DNA from: Candidatus Nanopelagicales bacterium
Lineage (GTDB): Bacteria; Actinomycetota; Actinomycetes; S36-B12
DNA: 64,000 nt
Reading direction: 5' to 3'
Assembly (NCBI GenBank): GCA_028687755.1
Contig: JAQTZL010000007.1
Span: 41,553-105,552 of the forward strand
The stretch's first letter is position 1. Every line of letters begins with the position of its first letter. A program made the translations under genes and the position numbers. Shown piece by piece: positions 37,111-47,265 of the stretch. The notes under the pieces are model-generated. The model was not told the origin of the DNA and made no database searches. It was given only the letters and a program-made list of their open reading frames with translations.

Positions 37111-38769
37111 ATGAGCCTGCATCCACGAGCTGGTCAGATCGCCCAAAACGGCGACTTAGCCCTGATCCCCAATTTGATCACGGCGTATTACACGATGCAC
37201 CCCAATGTCACAGATCCATCCCAGCAAGTCGCCTTTGGCACCTCCGGTCATCGCGGCAGCGCCTTGGCCTCGTCATTCAATGAAGACCACATTGCTGCAA
37301 TTGCCCAGGCTATTTGCGACCACCGAGCCACCAAAGGCATCGCAGGCCCTCTCTACATGGGCAGTGACCCTCACGCCCTCAGTGCTCCAGCATGGTCGAC
37401 AGCTATTGGGGTGTTCGCCGCCAATGGCGTGAAGGTGACGGTAGATGCTGAATTCAATTCCGGAATGGGTCACACCCCAACGCCAGCTATTTCCTTGGCG
37501 ATCCTGATGCACAACAAAGCGCTATCTGCCAATGACCCCGCTCGAGCTGATGGCGTCGTGATCACCCCATCACATAACCCTCCAAAGGACGGTGGCTTCA
37601 AATACAACCCACCTCATGGCGGGCCTGCAGGTTCTGACATCACCACCGACATCCAAAACCGCGCTAATGCCTACCTTGCTACTGGGTTGCAAGGTGTGAA
37701 AACCATGCATGTGCGATCAGCAATCGCTGCTTCTACTACTGGATTTATTAACTATCGCGAGTTGTATGTCAACGAACTCAAGAATGTCATCGACATGGAT
37801 GCCATCCGTGGAGCAAATATCCGCATTGCAGCTGATCCACTCGGCGGCGCAAGCGTTGATTACTGGCCACTCATTGCGTCGACTTACGGCATCGACATCA
37901 CCATTGTGCATCCATACGTTGACCCAACGTGGTCGTTTATGACTTTGGATTGGGATGGGCAGATTCGCATGGACTGTTCCTCGCCACATGCCATGGCTTC
38001 ACTTATTGATAATCGCTCGAAGTTCGACATTGCAACAGGCAACGACGCCGATTCAGATCGACACGGCATTGTCACACCTGATGGCCTGATGAATCCAAAT
38101 CATTACCTGGCAGTGAGCATCGACTATTTGTTTAATCATCGCGATGCTTGGTCACCAAATTCTGGTATCGGAAAAACTGTCGTGAGCTCGAGCATGATTG
38201 ATCGCGTTGCAACGTCACTTGGCCGGCCACTCTTAGAAGTACCCGTTGGATTTAAGTGGTTCGTTGATGGACTTGTTGACGGCAGCCTTGGCTTTGGAGG
38301 AGAAGAAAGTGCTGGCGCATCCTTCCTGCGCCGAAATGGCGACGTTTGGACCACAGACAAAGATGGAATTATTGCCGCACTGCTCGCATCAGAAATGCTC
38401 GCTGTCACCGGCGTTTCACCTTCACAGCGCTATCTGGAATTAACTGAACAATTTGGCAATCCGGTCTATGAGCGCATCGATGCCCCTGCTACTCGCGAAC
38501 AAAAAGCCACCCTTGGCAAGTTGGCACCAACCGATGTCACCGCGACAGAGCTTGCAGGTGAAGCAATCACTTCCATTCTGACAAATGCGCCAGGCAATGG
38601 TGCAGCAATCGGCGGGCTCAAGGTCACGACAGAGAACGGCTGGTTTGCTGCACGACCGTCAGGCACTGAAGATGTGTACAAGATCTACGCAGAATCATTT
38701 CTTGGGGCCGAACATCTCTCTGCGATCCAAAGCCAAGCCCAGACCTTGGTGAACAACACAATCGATTAA
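37111..38769 (+). CDS. pgm: Phosphoglucomutase (alpha-D-glucose-specific)
   Basis: Interconverts glucose-1-phosphate and glucose-6-phosphate. The 552-residue protein shows [10 protein letters not shown] (about 42-51), the phosphoserine loop [18 protein letters not shown] (catalytic Ser near 153), the metal-binding [10 protein letters not shown] (about 310), the sugar loop [10 protein letters not shown] (about 395) and the phosphate-binding [10 protein letters not shown] near the C-terminus. This is the bacterial Pgm of about 550 residues, distinct from ManB/GlmM. Its stop overlaps the trmD stop through TTAA (38766-38769). It interrupts the common rpsP-rimM-trmD-rplS order. Confidence 0.95.
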   Translation: MSLHPRAGQIAQNGDLALIPNLITAYYTMHPNVTDPSQQVAFGTSGHRGSALASSFNEDHIAAIAQAICDHRATKGIAGPLYMGSDPHALSAPAWSTAIGVFAANGVKVTVDAEFNSGMGHTPTPAISLAILMHNKALSANDPARADGVVITPSHNPPKDGGFKYNPPHGGPAGSDITTDIQNRANAYLATGLQGVKTMHVRSAIAASTTGFINYRELYVNELKNVIDMDAIRGANIRIAADPLGGASVDYWPLIASTYGIDITIVHPYVDPTWSFMTLDWDGQIRMDCSSPHAMASLIDNRSKFDIATGNDADSDRHGIVTPDGLMNPNHYLAVSIDYLFNHRDAWSPNSGIGKTVVSSSMIDRVATSLGRPLLEVPVGFKWFVDGLVDGSLGFGGEESAGASFLRRNGDVWTTDKDGIIAALLASEMLAVTGVSPSQRYLELTEQFGNPVYERIDAPATREQKATLGKLAPTDVTATELAGEAITSILTNAPGNGAAIGGLKVTTENGWFAARPSGTEDVYKIYAESFLGAEHLSAIQSQAQTLVNNTID

Positions 38770-39467
38770 AGGTCTGGTCGCATTTCATCCGTGCGTGCCT
38801 GCGCTTGTTCACGGCGCCAATGGGCGATTTTTCCGTGATGACCACTCATCAGGACTTCAGGTACTTGAATTCCACGCCACTGTTGGGGTTTGGTGAAAAC
38901 GGGACCTTCGACAAGTGCGCCATCGTCTGTTAGCGAGAATGAATCGTCGAGCGCACTGATCTGATTTCCCAGCACTCCTGGAATAAGTCGCCCAACTGCT
39001 TCAACGATCACCATCGCAGCAACTTCACCACCGGCGAGTACGTAGTCACCGATGGTTACTTCAGCAACACCATTCCAGTCATCTCGAGTTGCGTAGTGCT
39101 GCATCACTCGTGAATCAATGCCCTCGTATCGACCACATGCAAAAACTAACCATGGCTCTTGGCTCCAGCTCTGCGCCAACGGTTGGGTAAACCGTGCACC
39201 CGAAGGTGTCGGTACTACCAGCTTTGGATTCTCCTCGCCGGTGGCGCGAATCTCATCCAGGGCCAATCCCCAAGGCTCGGCCAACATCACCATCCCCGGG
39301 CCACCGCCATAGGGCGTGTCATCAACCGTGTTATGACGGTCATTGGTCCACTCCCGCAGGTCATGCAGTCGTAAATCGATGAGACCCGTCTCAACTGCTT
39401 TGCCGATCAATGAAAGTTTGAGTGGAGCGAGGTATTCAGGAAAAATTGAAACAATGTCGATACGCAT
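38766..39467 (-). CDS. trmD: tRNA (guanine37-N1)-methyltransferase
   Basis: TrmD methylates G37 of several tRNAs, preventing frameshifting. The 233-residue protein begins [13 protein letters not shown] and has [14 protein letters not shown] (about 50-63), the knotted SAM site ([12 protein letters not shown] near 108-119, [12 protein letters not shown] near 137-148) and the C-terminal domain with [18 protein letters not shown]. It lies 2 bp after rimM. SPOUT-type fold, normal length. Confidence 0.97.
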   Translation of the reverse strand: MRIDIVSIFPEYLAPLKLSLIGKAVETGLIDLRLHDLREWTNDRHNTVDDTPYGGGPGMVMLAEPWGLALDEIRATGEENPKLVVPTPSGARFTQPLAQSWSQEPWLVFACGRYEGIDSRVMQHYATRDDWNGVAEVTIGDYVLAGGEVAAMVIVEAVGRLIPGVLGNQISALDDSFSLTDDGALVEGPVFTKPQQWRGIQVPEVLMSGHHGKIAHWRREQAQARTDEMRPDL

Positions 39468-39469
39468 AA

Positions 39470-39997
39470 CTACTTCGCGATTTCAGTTTCGAGATCTTCA
39501 AGTAATCCAGGTGGTGGATCTACCACGATGCGCTTTGCTACCACGTCAACTGTCGGCACAAACTGCCCGATGAATGGAATCAACACTTCCGAAGTGTCTG
39601 CTCGCGTGACACTCAACATGTCTTGGCTTGGTAAGTGCACCACTTCAGTTACTAATCCAACGACGCTGCCATCAAGTAATTCAACCTGGCAACCCTCAAG
39701 TTGATCGTCATAAAACTCATCGGGATCTTCAGGAAGTTCTGTTGGATCACGATCGATTTCCAGCAAGGTGTTTCGCAGAGATTCAGCCCACGTTCGGTCG
39801 TGGATGCCTTCGAACTTGATCAACAACCGGCCGGAATGCCAATGGACCGCTTCAACCGTTAAGAGTTGAAGCGGTCCATCAATAACAAACTGTGCGCCAG
39901 GAGCGAATCGCAGATCTGGTTCGTCAGTACGAGGTTCAACGGTTACTTGACCGCGAATCCCGTGTGGCTTACCGATGCGTCCGACAACAACGCGCAT
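39470..39997 (-). CDS. rimM: Ribosome maturation factor RimM
   Basis: Binds S19 and assists 30S head assembly. The 175-residue protein has an N-terminal beta-barrel ([20 protein letters not shown] near the start, split: [23 protein letters not shown]) and a C-terminal PRC-barrel (about 95-170; [36 protein letters not shown]). It sits between khpA and trmD, 6 bp after khpA. Confidence 0.96.
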   Translation of the reverse strand: MRVVVGRIGKPHGIRGQVTVEPRTDEPDLRFAPGAQFVIDGPLQLLTVEAVHWHSGRLLIKFEGIHDRTWAESLRNTLLEIDRDPTELPEDPDEFYDDQLEGCQVELLDGSVVGLVTEVVHLPSQDMLSVTRADTSEVLIPFIGQFVPTVDVVAKRIVVDPPPGLLEDLETEIAK

Positions 39998-40003
39998 GGT
40001 CAG

Positions 40004-40243
40004 TTAGCGCTCAGCTACGTCGAGGAAGTCGATACGCACACCTCGGCCGCCATTGAGGGCAGCCAAGACATTGCGAAGCGCGGTTGCTGTGCGACCGCCA
40101 CGACCAATGACGCGTCCCATGTCTTCTGGATTCACACTTACATTGAGTGTGGTTCCGCGACGTTGGGACTTTTCTGAAACGTTGACATCCTCAGGATGAT
40201 CAACGATGCCACGCACGAGGTGGCCTAAGGCCTCTTCGAGCAT
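40004..40243 (-). CDS. khpA: KH-domain RNA-binding protein KhpA
   Basis: A 79-residue single-KH protein (YlqC/KhpA). The KH signature GRVIGRGGRTATALRNVL (about 43-60) with the GxxG loop GRGG is clear, preceded by LVRGIVDHPEDV. Members bind RNA broadly and, in Gram-positives, act with KhpB in cell elongation. The start overlaps the rpsP stop (TAATG). This rpsP-khpA-rimM-trmD order is usual for actinobacteria and Firmicutes. Confidence 0.94.
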   Translation of the reverse strand: MLEEALGHLVRGIVDHPEDVNVSEKSQRRGTTLNVSVNPEDMGRVIGRGGRTATALRNVLAALNGGRGVRIDFLDVAER

Positions 40244-40779
40244 TAGGCCGAAGTCTCTTCTGCAGCAACTTCTTCAGCTACAACTTCAGCTGTTGTTTCA
40301 GCAACTTCTGCCTCAACAACTGCTTCGACTACAGCCTCTGCGACTGCCTCTTCTGCAACAACCTCAGCTGTGACTACTTCAGCCACAACTTCAACGGGTG
40401 TTTCCAACTTTGGCTTCTTCACGAGCTTTGGCTCGTTCGCTGCTTCTGCAACCGCGGCTTCGTACACCGAAAGCTTGTTGACCTTTGGAGGAGCAACCTG
40501 AAGGGTTCCTTCGCTACCTGGAAGGCCCTTGAACTTCTGCCAGTCACCGGTGACCTTGAGGATGGCTTCTACTGCTGGGGTTGGAAGTGCTCCAACACCG
40601 AGCCAGTACTGCACACGCTCACTCTTCACCTGAATGATGCTTGGGTTTTGCAGTGGCTGGTAGATGCCGATCTCTTCGATTGCGCGACCGTTACGTGCGG
40701 TGCGTGAGTCAGCAACAACAATGCGGTACTGCGGTGCATGGGTCTTACCCAAGCGCTTCAACTTGATCTTTACGGCCAC
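40243..40779 (-). CDS. rpsP: 30S ribosomal protein S16 with Ala/Val/Glu-rich tail
   Basis: S16 is a 30S assembly protein. From GTG 40779 the 178-residue protein starts [20 protein letters not shown] and shows [14 protein letters not shown] and [19 protein letters not shown]. The S16 core ends near residue 95. The C-terminal part, about 80 residues, becomes a repetitive Ala/Val/Glu/Thr tail of about 50 residues (units such as AEVVAEE). Longer acidic tails on S16 are known in actinobacteria. AGGAG lies 11 bp upstream of the GTG. The frame beyond it (to 40836) is not supported. Confidence 0.95.
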   Translation of the reverse strand: MAVKIKLKRLGKTHAPQYRIVVADSRTARNGRAIEEIGIYQPLQNPSIIQVKSERVQYWLGVGALPTPAVEAILKVTGDWQKFKGLPGSEGTLQVAPPKVNKLSVYEAAVAEAANEPKLVKKPKLETPVEVVAEVVTAEVVAEEAVAEAVVEAVVEAEVAETTAEVVAEEVAAEETSA

Positions 40780-40961
40780 GGCGGGCTTATCTCCTGTTGT
40801 GTAAGGCGGTACAAGTTCACATCTGCGTGGGGACACGTCAGTGAACGAAAACCTTGCGGACTGCTGAGCCTTGGGTTGAGAGGGTCCCTCGGTTCAACAA
40901 GTGCTGGCATAGTCTGCCAGATCCTTGGCCCAACCCCGACCACGGCTACCCATACGGGCAG
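40780..40961 (-). promoter_or_regulatory. ffh-rpsP intergenic region (rpsP leader)
   Basis: This 182-bp gap precedes rpsP. On the minus strand it holds an imperfect hairpin around 40870-40895 (GTTGA...GAGGG / CCCTC...TCAAC with a bulge). No U tract follows, so it is not a clear terminator for ffh. A weak promoter-like pair (TTGGGC, then TATGCC 16 bp on) precedes the hairpin. It probably contains the start of the rpsP-khpA-rimM-trmD transcript and a ribosomal-protein leader. Confidence 0.3.
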
Positions 40962-42488
40962 TTACTGGCCTAGGAGCTTCTTCAGCTCTGGTGGCAACGA
41001 TCCCAAATCTGGTGGGGTCAATTCGCCCGAATCGCCCTCAATAGGACCCAAGCCAGCCCGCTTTGCAGGATTTCCGCTGCGACCTTTGGCGCCCTTGGCT
41101 GCTTTTTGCTGCTTGGGCATTTTGCCTTTGGACTTCTTGCCACCGCCCATGCCAAAACCTGGCATTCCTGGCATGGCTGGCATCCCGCCCTTGCCCATCT
41201 GCTTCATCATTACTTGAGCTTGGGCAAATCGCTCCATCAACGAGTTGACCTCATGGACCTGTGTTCCAGAGCCTTTGGCAATGCGAGCTCGACGCGAACC
41301 ATTGAGCACCTTTGGATCCTGGCGTTCTGCCGGCGTCATCGACTGAATGATCGCAGCGACTCGATCGAGATCCTTATCGTTGACCTGATCGAGTTGAGCC
41401 TTCATCTCGCCCATACCCGGCAGCATGCCTAGAACCTTGCCCAGCGACCCCATCTTTTTGACTGCCTGCATCTGTTCAAGGAAATCGTCAAGGGTGAAGC
41501 TCTCCCCCTTGGCAACCTTGGCAGCCATGCGCTCGGTCTGCTCGGCATCAAAGGCGCGTTCAGCTTGCTCAATAAGGGTGAGTACGTCTCCCATATCCAG
41601 AATGCGACTTGCCATGCGCTCTGGATGGAAGGTTTCAAAATCTTCAAGTTTTTCGCCGGTAGAGGCGAACATGATTGGCGCACCGGTGACGTTCTTAACT
41701 GACAGAGCCGCACCGCCGCGCGCATCACCGTCAAGCTTGGTGAGCACCACTCCGTCGAAGCCGACACTGTTCATGAACTCTTGCGCAACGCGAACTGCGT
41801 CTTGTCCGATCATTGCGTCGACGACGAACAACACTTCATCAGGATTAGCAGCAGCTTTCACCTGACGCAATTGCTCCATCAATTCAGCGTCAATAGCCAG
41901 ACGGCCTGCGGTGTCAACGATGACTACATCATGAAGTTTTTGTTCTGCGAAGACTCGCGCGTCACGGGTGACTTTGACCGGATCGCCTACGCCACTGCCC
42001 GGCTCGGGTGCGAACACAGGAACACCCGCGCGTTCCCCAATGACCTTGAGCTGATCAACGGCGTTTGGCCGCTGCAAGTCCGCGGCCACCAACATTGGCG
42101 TGTGGCCTTCACGCTTTAACTGCACTGCTAATTTTCCAGCAAGTGTGGTCTTGCCAGCACCTTGAAGCCCAGCCAACAAAATCACGGTTGGAGGATTCTT
42201 TGCGAAGCGAATCGTTCGCGTTTCACCGCCAAGGATCGCCACTAACTCTTCGTGAACAATCTTGACAACTTCTTGCGCAGGGTTTAGCGCGCCAGATGCG
42301 GATGCTTCAAGTGCACGGGTTTTTACAGACGCACAGAATTCACGAACGACTGGAAGAGCGACGTCAGCTTCCAACAGCGCAATGCGAATTTCGCGAACGG
42401 TTGCATCAACATCAGCTTCAGATAGGCGACCTTTACCGCGCAGACCTTTGAAAGTCGCCGATAGTCGGTCAGATAGGTTGCCAAACAC
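40962..42488 (-). CDS. ffh: Signal recognition particle protein Ffh
   Basis: SRP54 homologue that binds signal sequences and 4.5S RNA and docks with FtsY. The 508-residue protein has an N domain (about 1-95), a G domain with GLQGAGKTTLAGKLA (about 104-118), VDTAGRLAID, KLDGDARGGAALS and a Met-rich M domain (about 300-440) including the RNA-binding region (SRRARIAKGSGT). A Gly/Met/Lys-rich C-terminal extension follows. It lies 5 bp downstream of glnD; ftsY is 5 kb away on the same strand. Confidence 0.97.
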   Translation of the reverse strand: MFGNLSDRLSATFKGLRGKGRLSEADVDATVREIRIALLEADVALPVVREFCASVKTRALEASASGALNPAQEVVKIVHEELVAILGGETRTIRFAKNPPTVILLAGLQGAGKTTLAGKLAVQLKREGHTPMLVAADLQRPNAVDQLKVIGERAGVPVFAPEPGSGVGDPVKVTRDARVFAEQKLHDVVIVDTAGRLAIDAELMEQLRQVKAAANPDEVLFVVDAMIGQDAVRVAQEFMNSVGFDGVVLTKLDGDARGGAALSVKNVTGAPIMFASTGEKLEDFETFHPERMASRILDMGDVLTLIEQAERAFDAEQTERMAAKVAKGESFTLDDFLEQMQAVKKMGSLGKVLGMLPGMGEMKAQLDQVNDKDLDRVAAIIQSMTPAERQDPKVLNGSRRARIAKGSGTQVHEVNSLMERFAQAQVMMKQMGKGGMPAMPGMPGFGMGGGKKSKGKMPKQQKAAKGAKGRSGNPAKRAGLGPIEGDSGELTPPDLGSLPPELKKLLGQ

Positions 42489-42493
42489 AGGAC

Positions 42494-44833
42494 TCAGGGT
42501 AACGGCTGCAGCAATTCGCCCATCACGGTCACCTTGACCGCGGCCGCATGCTGCTCACTCAGAGGATTTCCTTGGCGATCTACGAGGAAAAAGACGTCAA
42601 CCGCGTCAGAACCCAGCGTAGAAACCCTCGCCCCCGTAATGGCGGCATCCGTAGAGGCTATTGCCCGAGTAACGCGGTACAACAGGCCTGGGGCATCGTG
42701 TGCGCGCACCTCAAGAATTGAGGTGTGCTCTGAGGCATTTTCGATTATGTCCACGACAGGAGCGGCGGCTTGCACTGTTGGTCGATATGCCTCATCGCGC
42801 TTGCGTAGGCGTTCGGCAATGTCGAATTTTCCGTCGATGGCTTTACGTAACTGCTCTGTGAGTCGGTCCATCTGAGGTAACTCACCAAATATCGGGTGCA
42901 CATTCCATACCTGCACGGCACGATCGCCAACGGTCATCACTTTGGCTGCCCGTACTTCAAGCTGATGAACAGCGAGAACGCCAGCAACCGTCGCTAACAG
43001 ACCGATGCGATCAGGTGCCACCAAAGTCAGCTCATGACCATCGGCTACTTCATTCATCACAACCCAAACACCTGGCTGATCGATTGCAATTCGTTGGTCA
43101 TCTGTCAGTTGGGGTTGTTCCGGAAGCGGGCGACCCGCAATCGCAGCATGCGTGCGTTTCACGAGATCTTTGATCAAACTTTGTCGCCACGTGCTCCACA
43201 TCGCTGACCCAGTAGCAATTGAATCCGCTTCAGTTAATGCCGCTAAAAGATCCAAAGTCTGCGAATCCATGATTCGTTCGGTCACGAATGCAACGGTTGC
43301 CGGATCATCAAGATCACGCCGAGTTGCTGTTTCAGCAAGAAGTAAGTGATGCCGTACCAATGTCACCACTATCGCTATGTCATCTGATTGAAATCCCATA
43401 CCCTGCAATACACCTTGGACTAGCTGCGCACCCACATCACTGTGGTCACCATCGCGCGCCTTACCAAAATCATGAAACAGAGCAGCCAAAAGTAAGAGAT
43501 CTGGTCGATCAACTTTGCGCGTGAGCGCACTTGCCTGAATCACGCATTCAACCAAGTGTCGATCTACTGTGTATTTGTGCAAGGCATTGCGTTGCGGAGC
43601 TGACCGAAGCACGCTCCAGCCCGGAATCAGGGAACTGATTGCATCAACTTGATCGAGCGCTTCCCACACTGGCAAGGTGGCCGAACCTGCGCCAAGCAAT
43701 GAAAGAAAGTCATCACGCGCTGATTGATTCCATGGCAACGCCAGCAACGGACCTTCATGTGCGAGACGTGAAACTGCATGGGGCGCCAGAGGTATGCCTG
43801 CCTGTGCTGCAGCCGCAGCAGCTCGCAAGAGGAGTCCTGGGTCCTTTTCTGGTCGCGCTTCGATTGCAAGTACGGCTTCACCTGATTCAATGACCACACC
43901 GTCGGTGAGTGGAACTCGCTCAGCACTACCCTTCTTGAACACTCGCAATCCAGGTCGACTCGTACGCATCGTTAATCGCTGCACTCGATGCCAGGTGGTA
44001 TCCGATGTATACGCGATTATTCGTGCAGCGGTGTAGACCTGCCGCAAGAGCTCATCTGCATCACTGAGCCCCATGACTTCGGCAACCGCATCTTGTTCTT
44101 GCAACAACAAACGATCACTATTTCGTTGCGTGACTTGGTGCAAGGCATCACGTACATCTTGAAGGAACGTAATTCCTTCTTGCCACTGCATCTGTGTGAC
44201 ATCGGTAATCCATGATGCGGAAAGAGCGCGTAGAACTGTTGCTTCTCGAAGGCCGCCATACGCCTCTTTGAGGTCTGGCTCAAGCATGTTGGCCAACTCA
44301 CCGAACCGTTCTCGGCGTTGATCGACGAGCGCTCGTAGATCACCAACACGTTTAGCGGCCGTTGCCCGCCAGTCTGCATAAATCGCCTTCTTCAGTTGCT
44401 CGGCGATGACTGGGTCCCCGGCAACTACGCGCATATCAAGGAGTCCAAGAATTACTTTGATGTCTTCACTTGCAAGCCTGCGGGCCTCTGCCACCGTGCG
44501 CACACTGTGATCAAGAGACAAACCTGAATCCCAAATCGGATACCAAAGTTCTTGTGCAATCGCTGCTGCTCGACGGGGATCGATCCGATGCAAGAGCACC
44601 AAATCCAAATCAGAGCCCGGAGCAAGATCTTTACGTCCGTGGCCACCTACAGCCACTAAACACACACCGTCAGCGAGCGGGTGTGAAGCGGAAAAAACTT
44701 CTGCTAGCCAAGAGTCTGTGAGATCAGTTAATTCCGTGCGACGCCCTGGACCAAATGGCCCAGGGCGTCGCACGATGGCATTTCGTGCACTGATGAACTC
44801 TTCGCTATTGAATGGTTCATCGGCGTTTTTCAT
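42494..44833 (-). CDS. glnD: [Protein-PII] uridylyltransferase/adenylyltransferase GlnD
   Basis: Modifies PII in response to glutamine; in actinobacteria the PII modification is adenylylation. The 779-residue protein has the nucleotidyltransferase domain (GGHGRKDLAPGSDLDLVLL, about 64-82), a GlnD PII-uridylyltransferase domain, an HD domain (LFHDFGKARDGDHSDVGAQL, split: LFHDFGKARDGDHSD, about 445-460) and two C-terminal ACT domains (ELTLVAPDRIGLLATVAGVL near 605; SILEVRAHDAPGLLYRVTRA near 715). It is 12 bp from glnB, its substrate gene, in the amt-glnB-glnD operon. Confidence 0.94.
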   Translation of the reverse strand: MKNADEPFNSEEFISARNAIVRRPGPFGPGRRTELTDLTDSWLAEVFSASHPLADGVCLVAVGGHGRKDLAPGSDLDLVLLHRIDPRRAAAIAQELWYPIWDSGLSLDHSVRTVAEARRLASEDIKVILGLLDMRVVAGDPVIAEQLKKAIYADWRATAAKRVGDLRALVDQRRERFGELANMLEPDLKEAYGGLREATVLRALSASWITDVTQMQWQEGITFLQDVRDALHQVTQRNSDRLLLQEQDAVAEVMGLSDADELLRQVYTAARIIAYTSDTTWHRVQRLTMRTSRPGLRVFKKGSAERVPLTDGVVIESGEAVLAIEARPEKDPGLLLRAAAAAAQAGIPLAPHAVSRLAHEGPLLALPWNQSARDDFLSLLGAGSATLPVWEALDQVDAISSLIPGWSVLRSAPQRNALHKYTVDRHLVECVIQASALTRKVDRPDLLLLAALFHDFGKARDGDHSDVGAQLVQGVLQGMGFQSDDIAIVVTLVRHHLLLAETATRRDLDDPATVAFVTERIMDSQTLDLLAALTEADSIATGSAMWSTWRQSLIKDLVKRTHAAIAGRPLPEQPQLTDDQRIAIDQPGVWVVMNEVADGHELTLVAPDRIGLLATVAGVLAVHQLEVRAAKVMTVGDRAVQVWNVHPIFGELPQMDRLTEQLRKAIDGKFDIAERLRKRDEAYRPTVQAAAPVVDIIENASEHTSILEVRAHDAPGLLYRVTRAIASTDAAITGARVSTLGSDAVDVFFLVDRQGNPLSEQHAAAVKVTVMGELLQPLP

Positions 44834-44845
44834 TTGCCTATTGAA

Positions 44846-46500
<1,655 letters not shown>

Positions 46501-46605
46501 TTCCAGTCTCCTTTCGAACCACGGAATGTGGCCGGTCGCGTATGTCGACAAGGAGCAGACTGACGTGCAGAGGTTTCCCGGAGTGGCGCGAATGATTACC
46601 GTCGC

Positions 46606-46642
46606 GTCACGAAATCACGACTTAAGTAACGTCTGTGTTAAC
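46606..46642. promoter_or_regulatory. Possible nitrogen-regulator (GlnR-like) site upstream of amt
   Basis: The region about 105-145 bp before amt contains GTCAC (46606-46610), then GTAAC (46626-46630), then GTTAAC (46637-46642), with 6-bp spacers close to the actinobacterial GlnR pattern of GTnAC and GnAAC half-sites. One spacer is 4 instead of 6 bp and one half-site (ACGAC) is poor. No promoter could be fixed with confidence. The rest of the 159-bp gap between TetR and amt shows nothing else clear. Confidence 0.3.
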
Positions 46643-46659
46643 GAATTGAAGAATCTGGC

Positions 46660-47265
46660 TCAAACGCGAGTATTTGCAAGCGTGGAATACACCATCGTCG
46701 ACCACATATCAGCCAAGCGGTGCCGCTGATCATCGTCCATCTGCTCAGGGGACATAGCTGTTGCACCCAAAATCATGCCTAGAGCGATAACGCCGAGCGT
46801 CTCGGCTTCCTTACGGTTAAGTACCACACCATCAAAATTCAAAATTGCTTCGGCCATCGCAGTAACCAATTCATAGCGGGCTTGATCAATGCGTTCCGCG
46901 ATACCTGGATTCATCCGAGCGTGTGCAAGTGCTTCCAGACGCGCCCAACGTACTTGGTCGCGTTCCGCACTAAAAATATCTTTGGCTTGCTCTCGAATTG
47001 CAATTCGTAACAACTCAAGATCTGTAGGAAAGTGTGCAATCGCGGCTAGGTCAGTTGCAACCAGACCTTTAAAGATACGCGCATACGCTTCCGCAACCAA
47101 ATCTTCACGATCGATGAAGTATTTGTAAATGAGCGCCGCGCTGACATCGGCTTCCTTGCAAATATCGGCGATGCGCACCTCATTGCCCGCGTTGAGGCAG
47201 GCTTCTGTTGCTATCAGCAGCCGTTCACGACCGGCTGGGCGTACTGCTGCTCCGGTCTTACCCAT
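46660..47265 (-). CDS. TetR/AcrR family transcriptional regulator
   Basis: A 201-residue regulator. The N-terminal helix-turn-helix (RIADICKEADVSAALIYKYF, about 33-52, followed by IDREDLVAEAY) is typical of the family, and the C-terminal ligand-binding part is helical without a recognisable ligand signature. The ATG at 47265 overlaps the ftsY stop by 8 bp and has GGAGG 9 bp upstream. It lies between ftsY and the amt-glnB-glnD operon. I found no similarity to AmtR, so a link to nitrogen control is only a possibility. Confidence 0.88.
   Translation of the reverse strand: MGKTGAAVRPAGRERLLIATEACLNAGNEVRIADICKEADVSAALIYKYFIDREDLVAEAYARIFKGLVATDLAAIAHFPTDLELLRIAIREQAKDIFSAERDQVRWARLEALAHARMNPGIAERIDQARYELVTAMAEAILNFDGVVLNRKEAETLGVIALGMILGATAMSPEQMDDDQRHRLADMWSTMVYSTLANTRV

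Noticed and set aside
46660..47265. TetR protein called as AmtR
   Set aside because: The helix-turn-helix is generic and the rest does not resemble AmtR as I know it; adjacency to amt alone is not enough.
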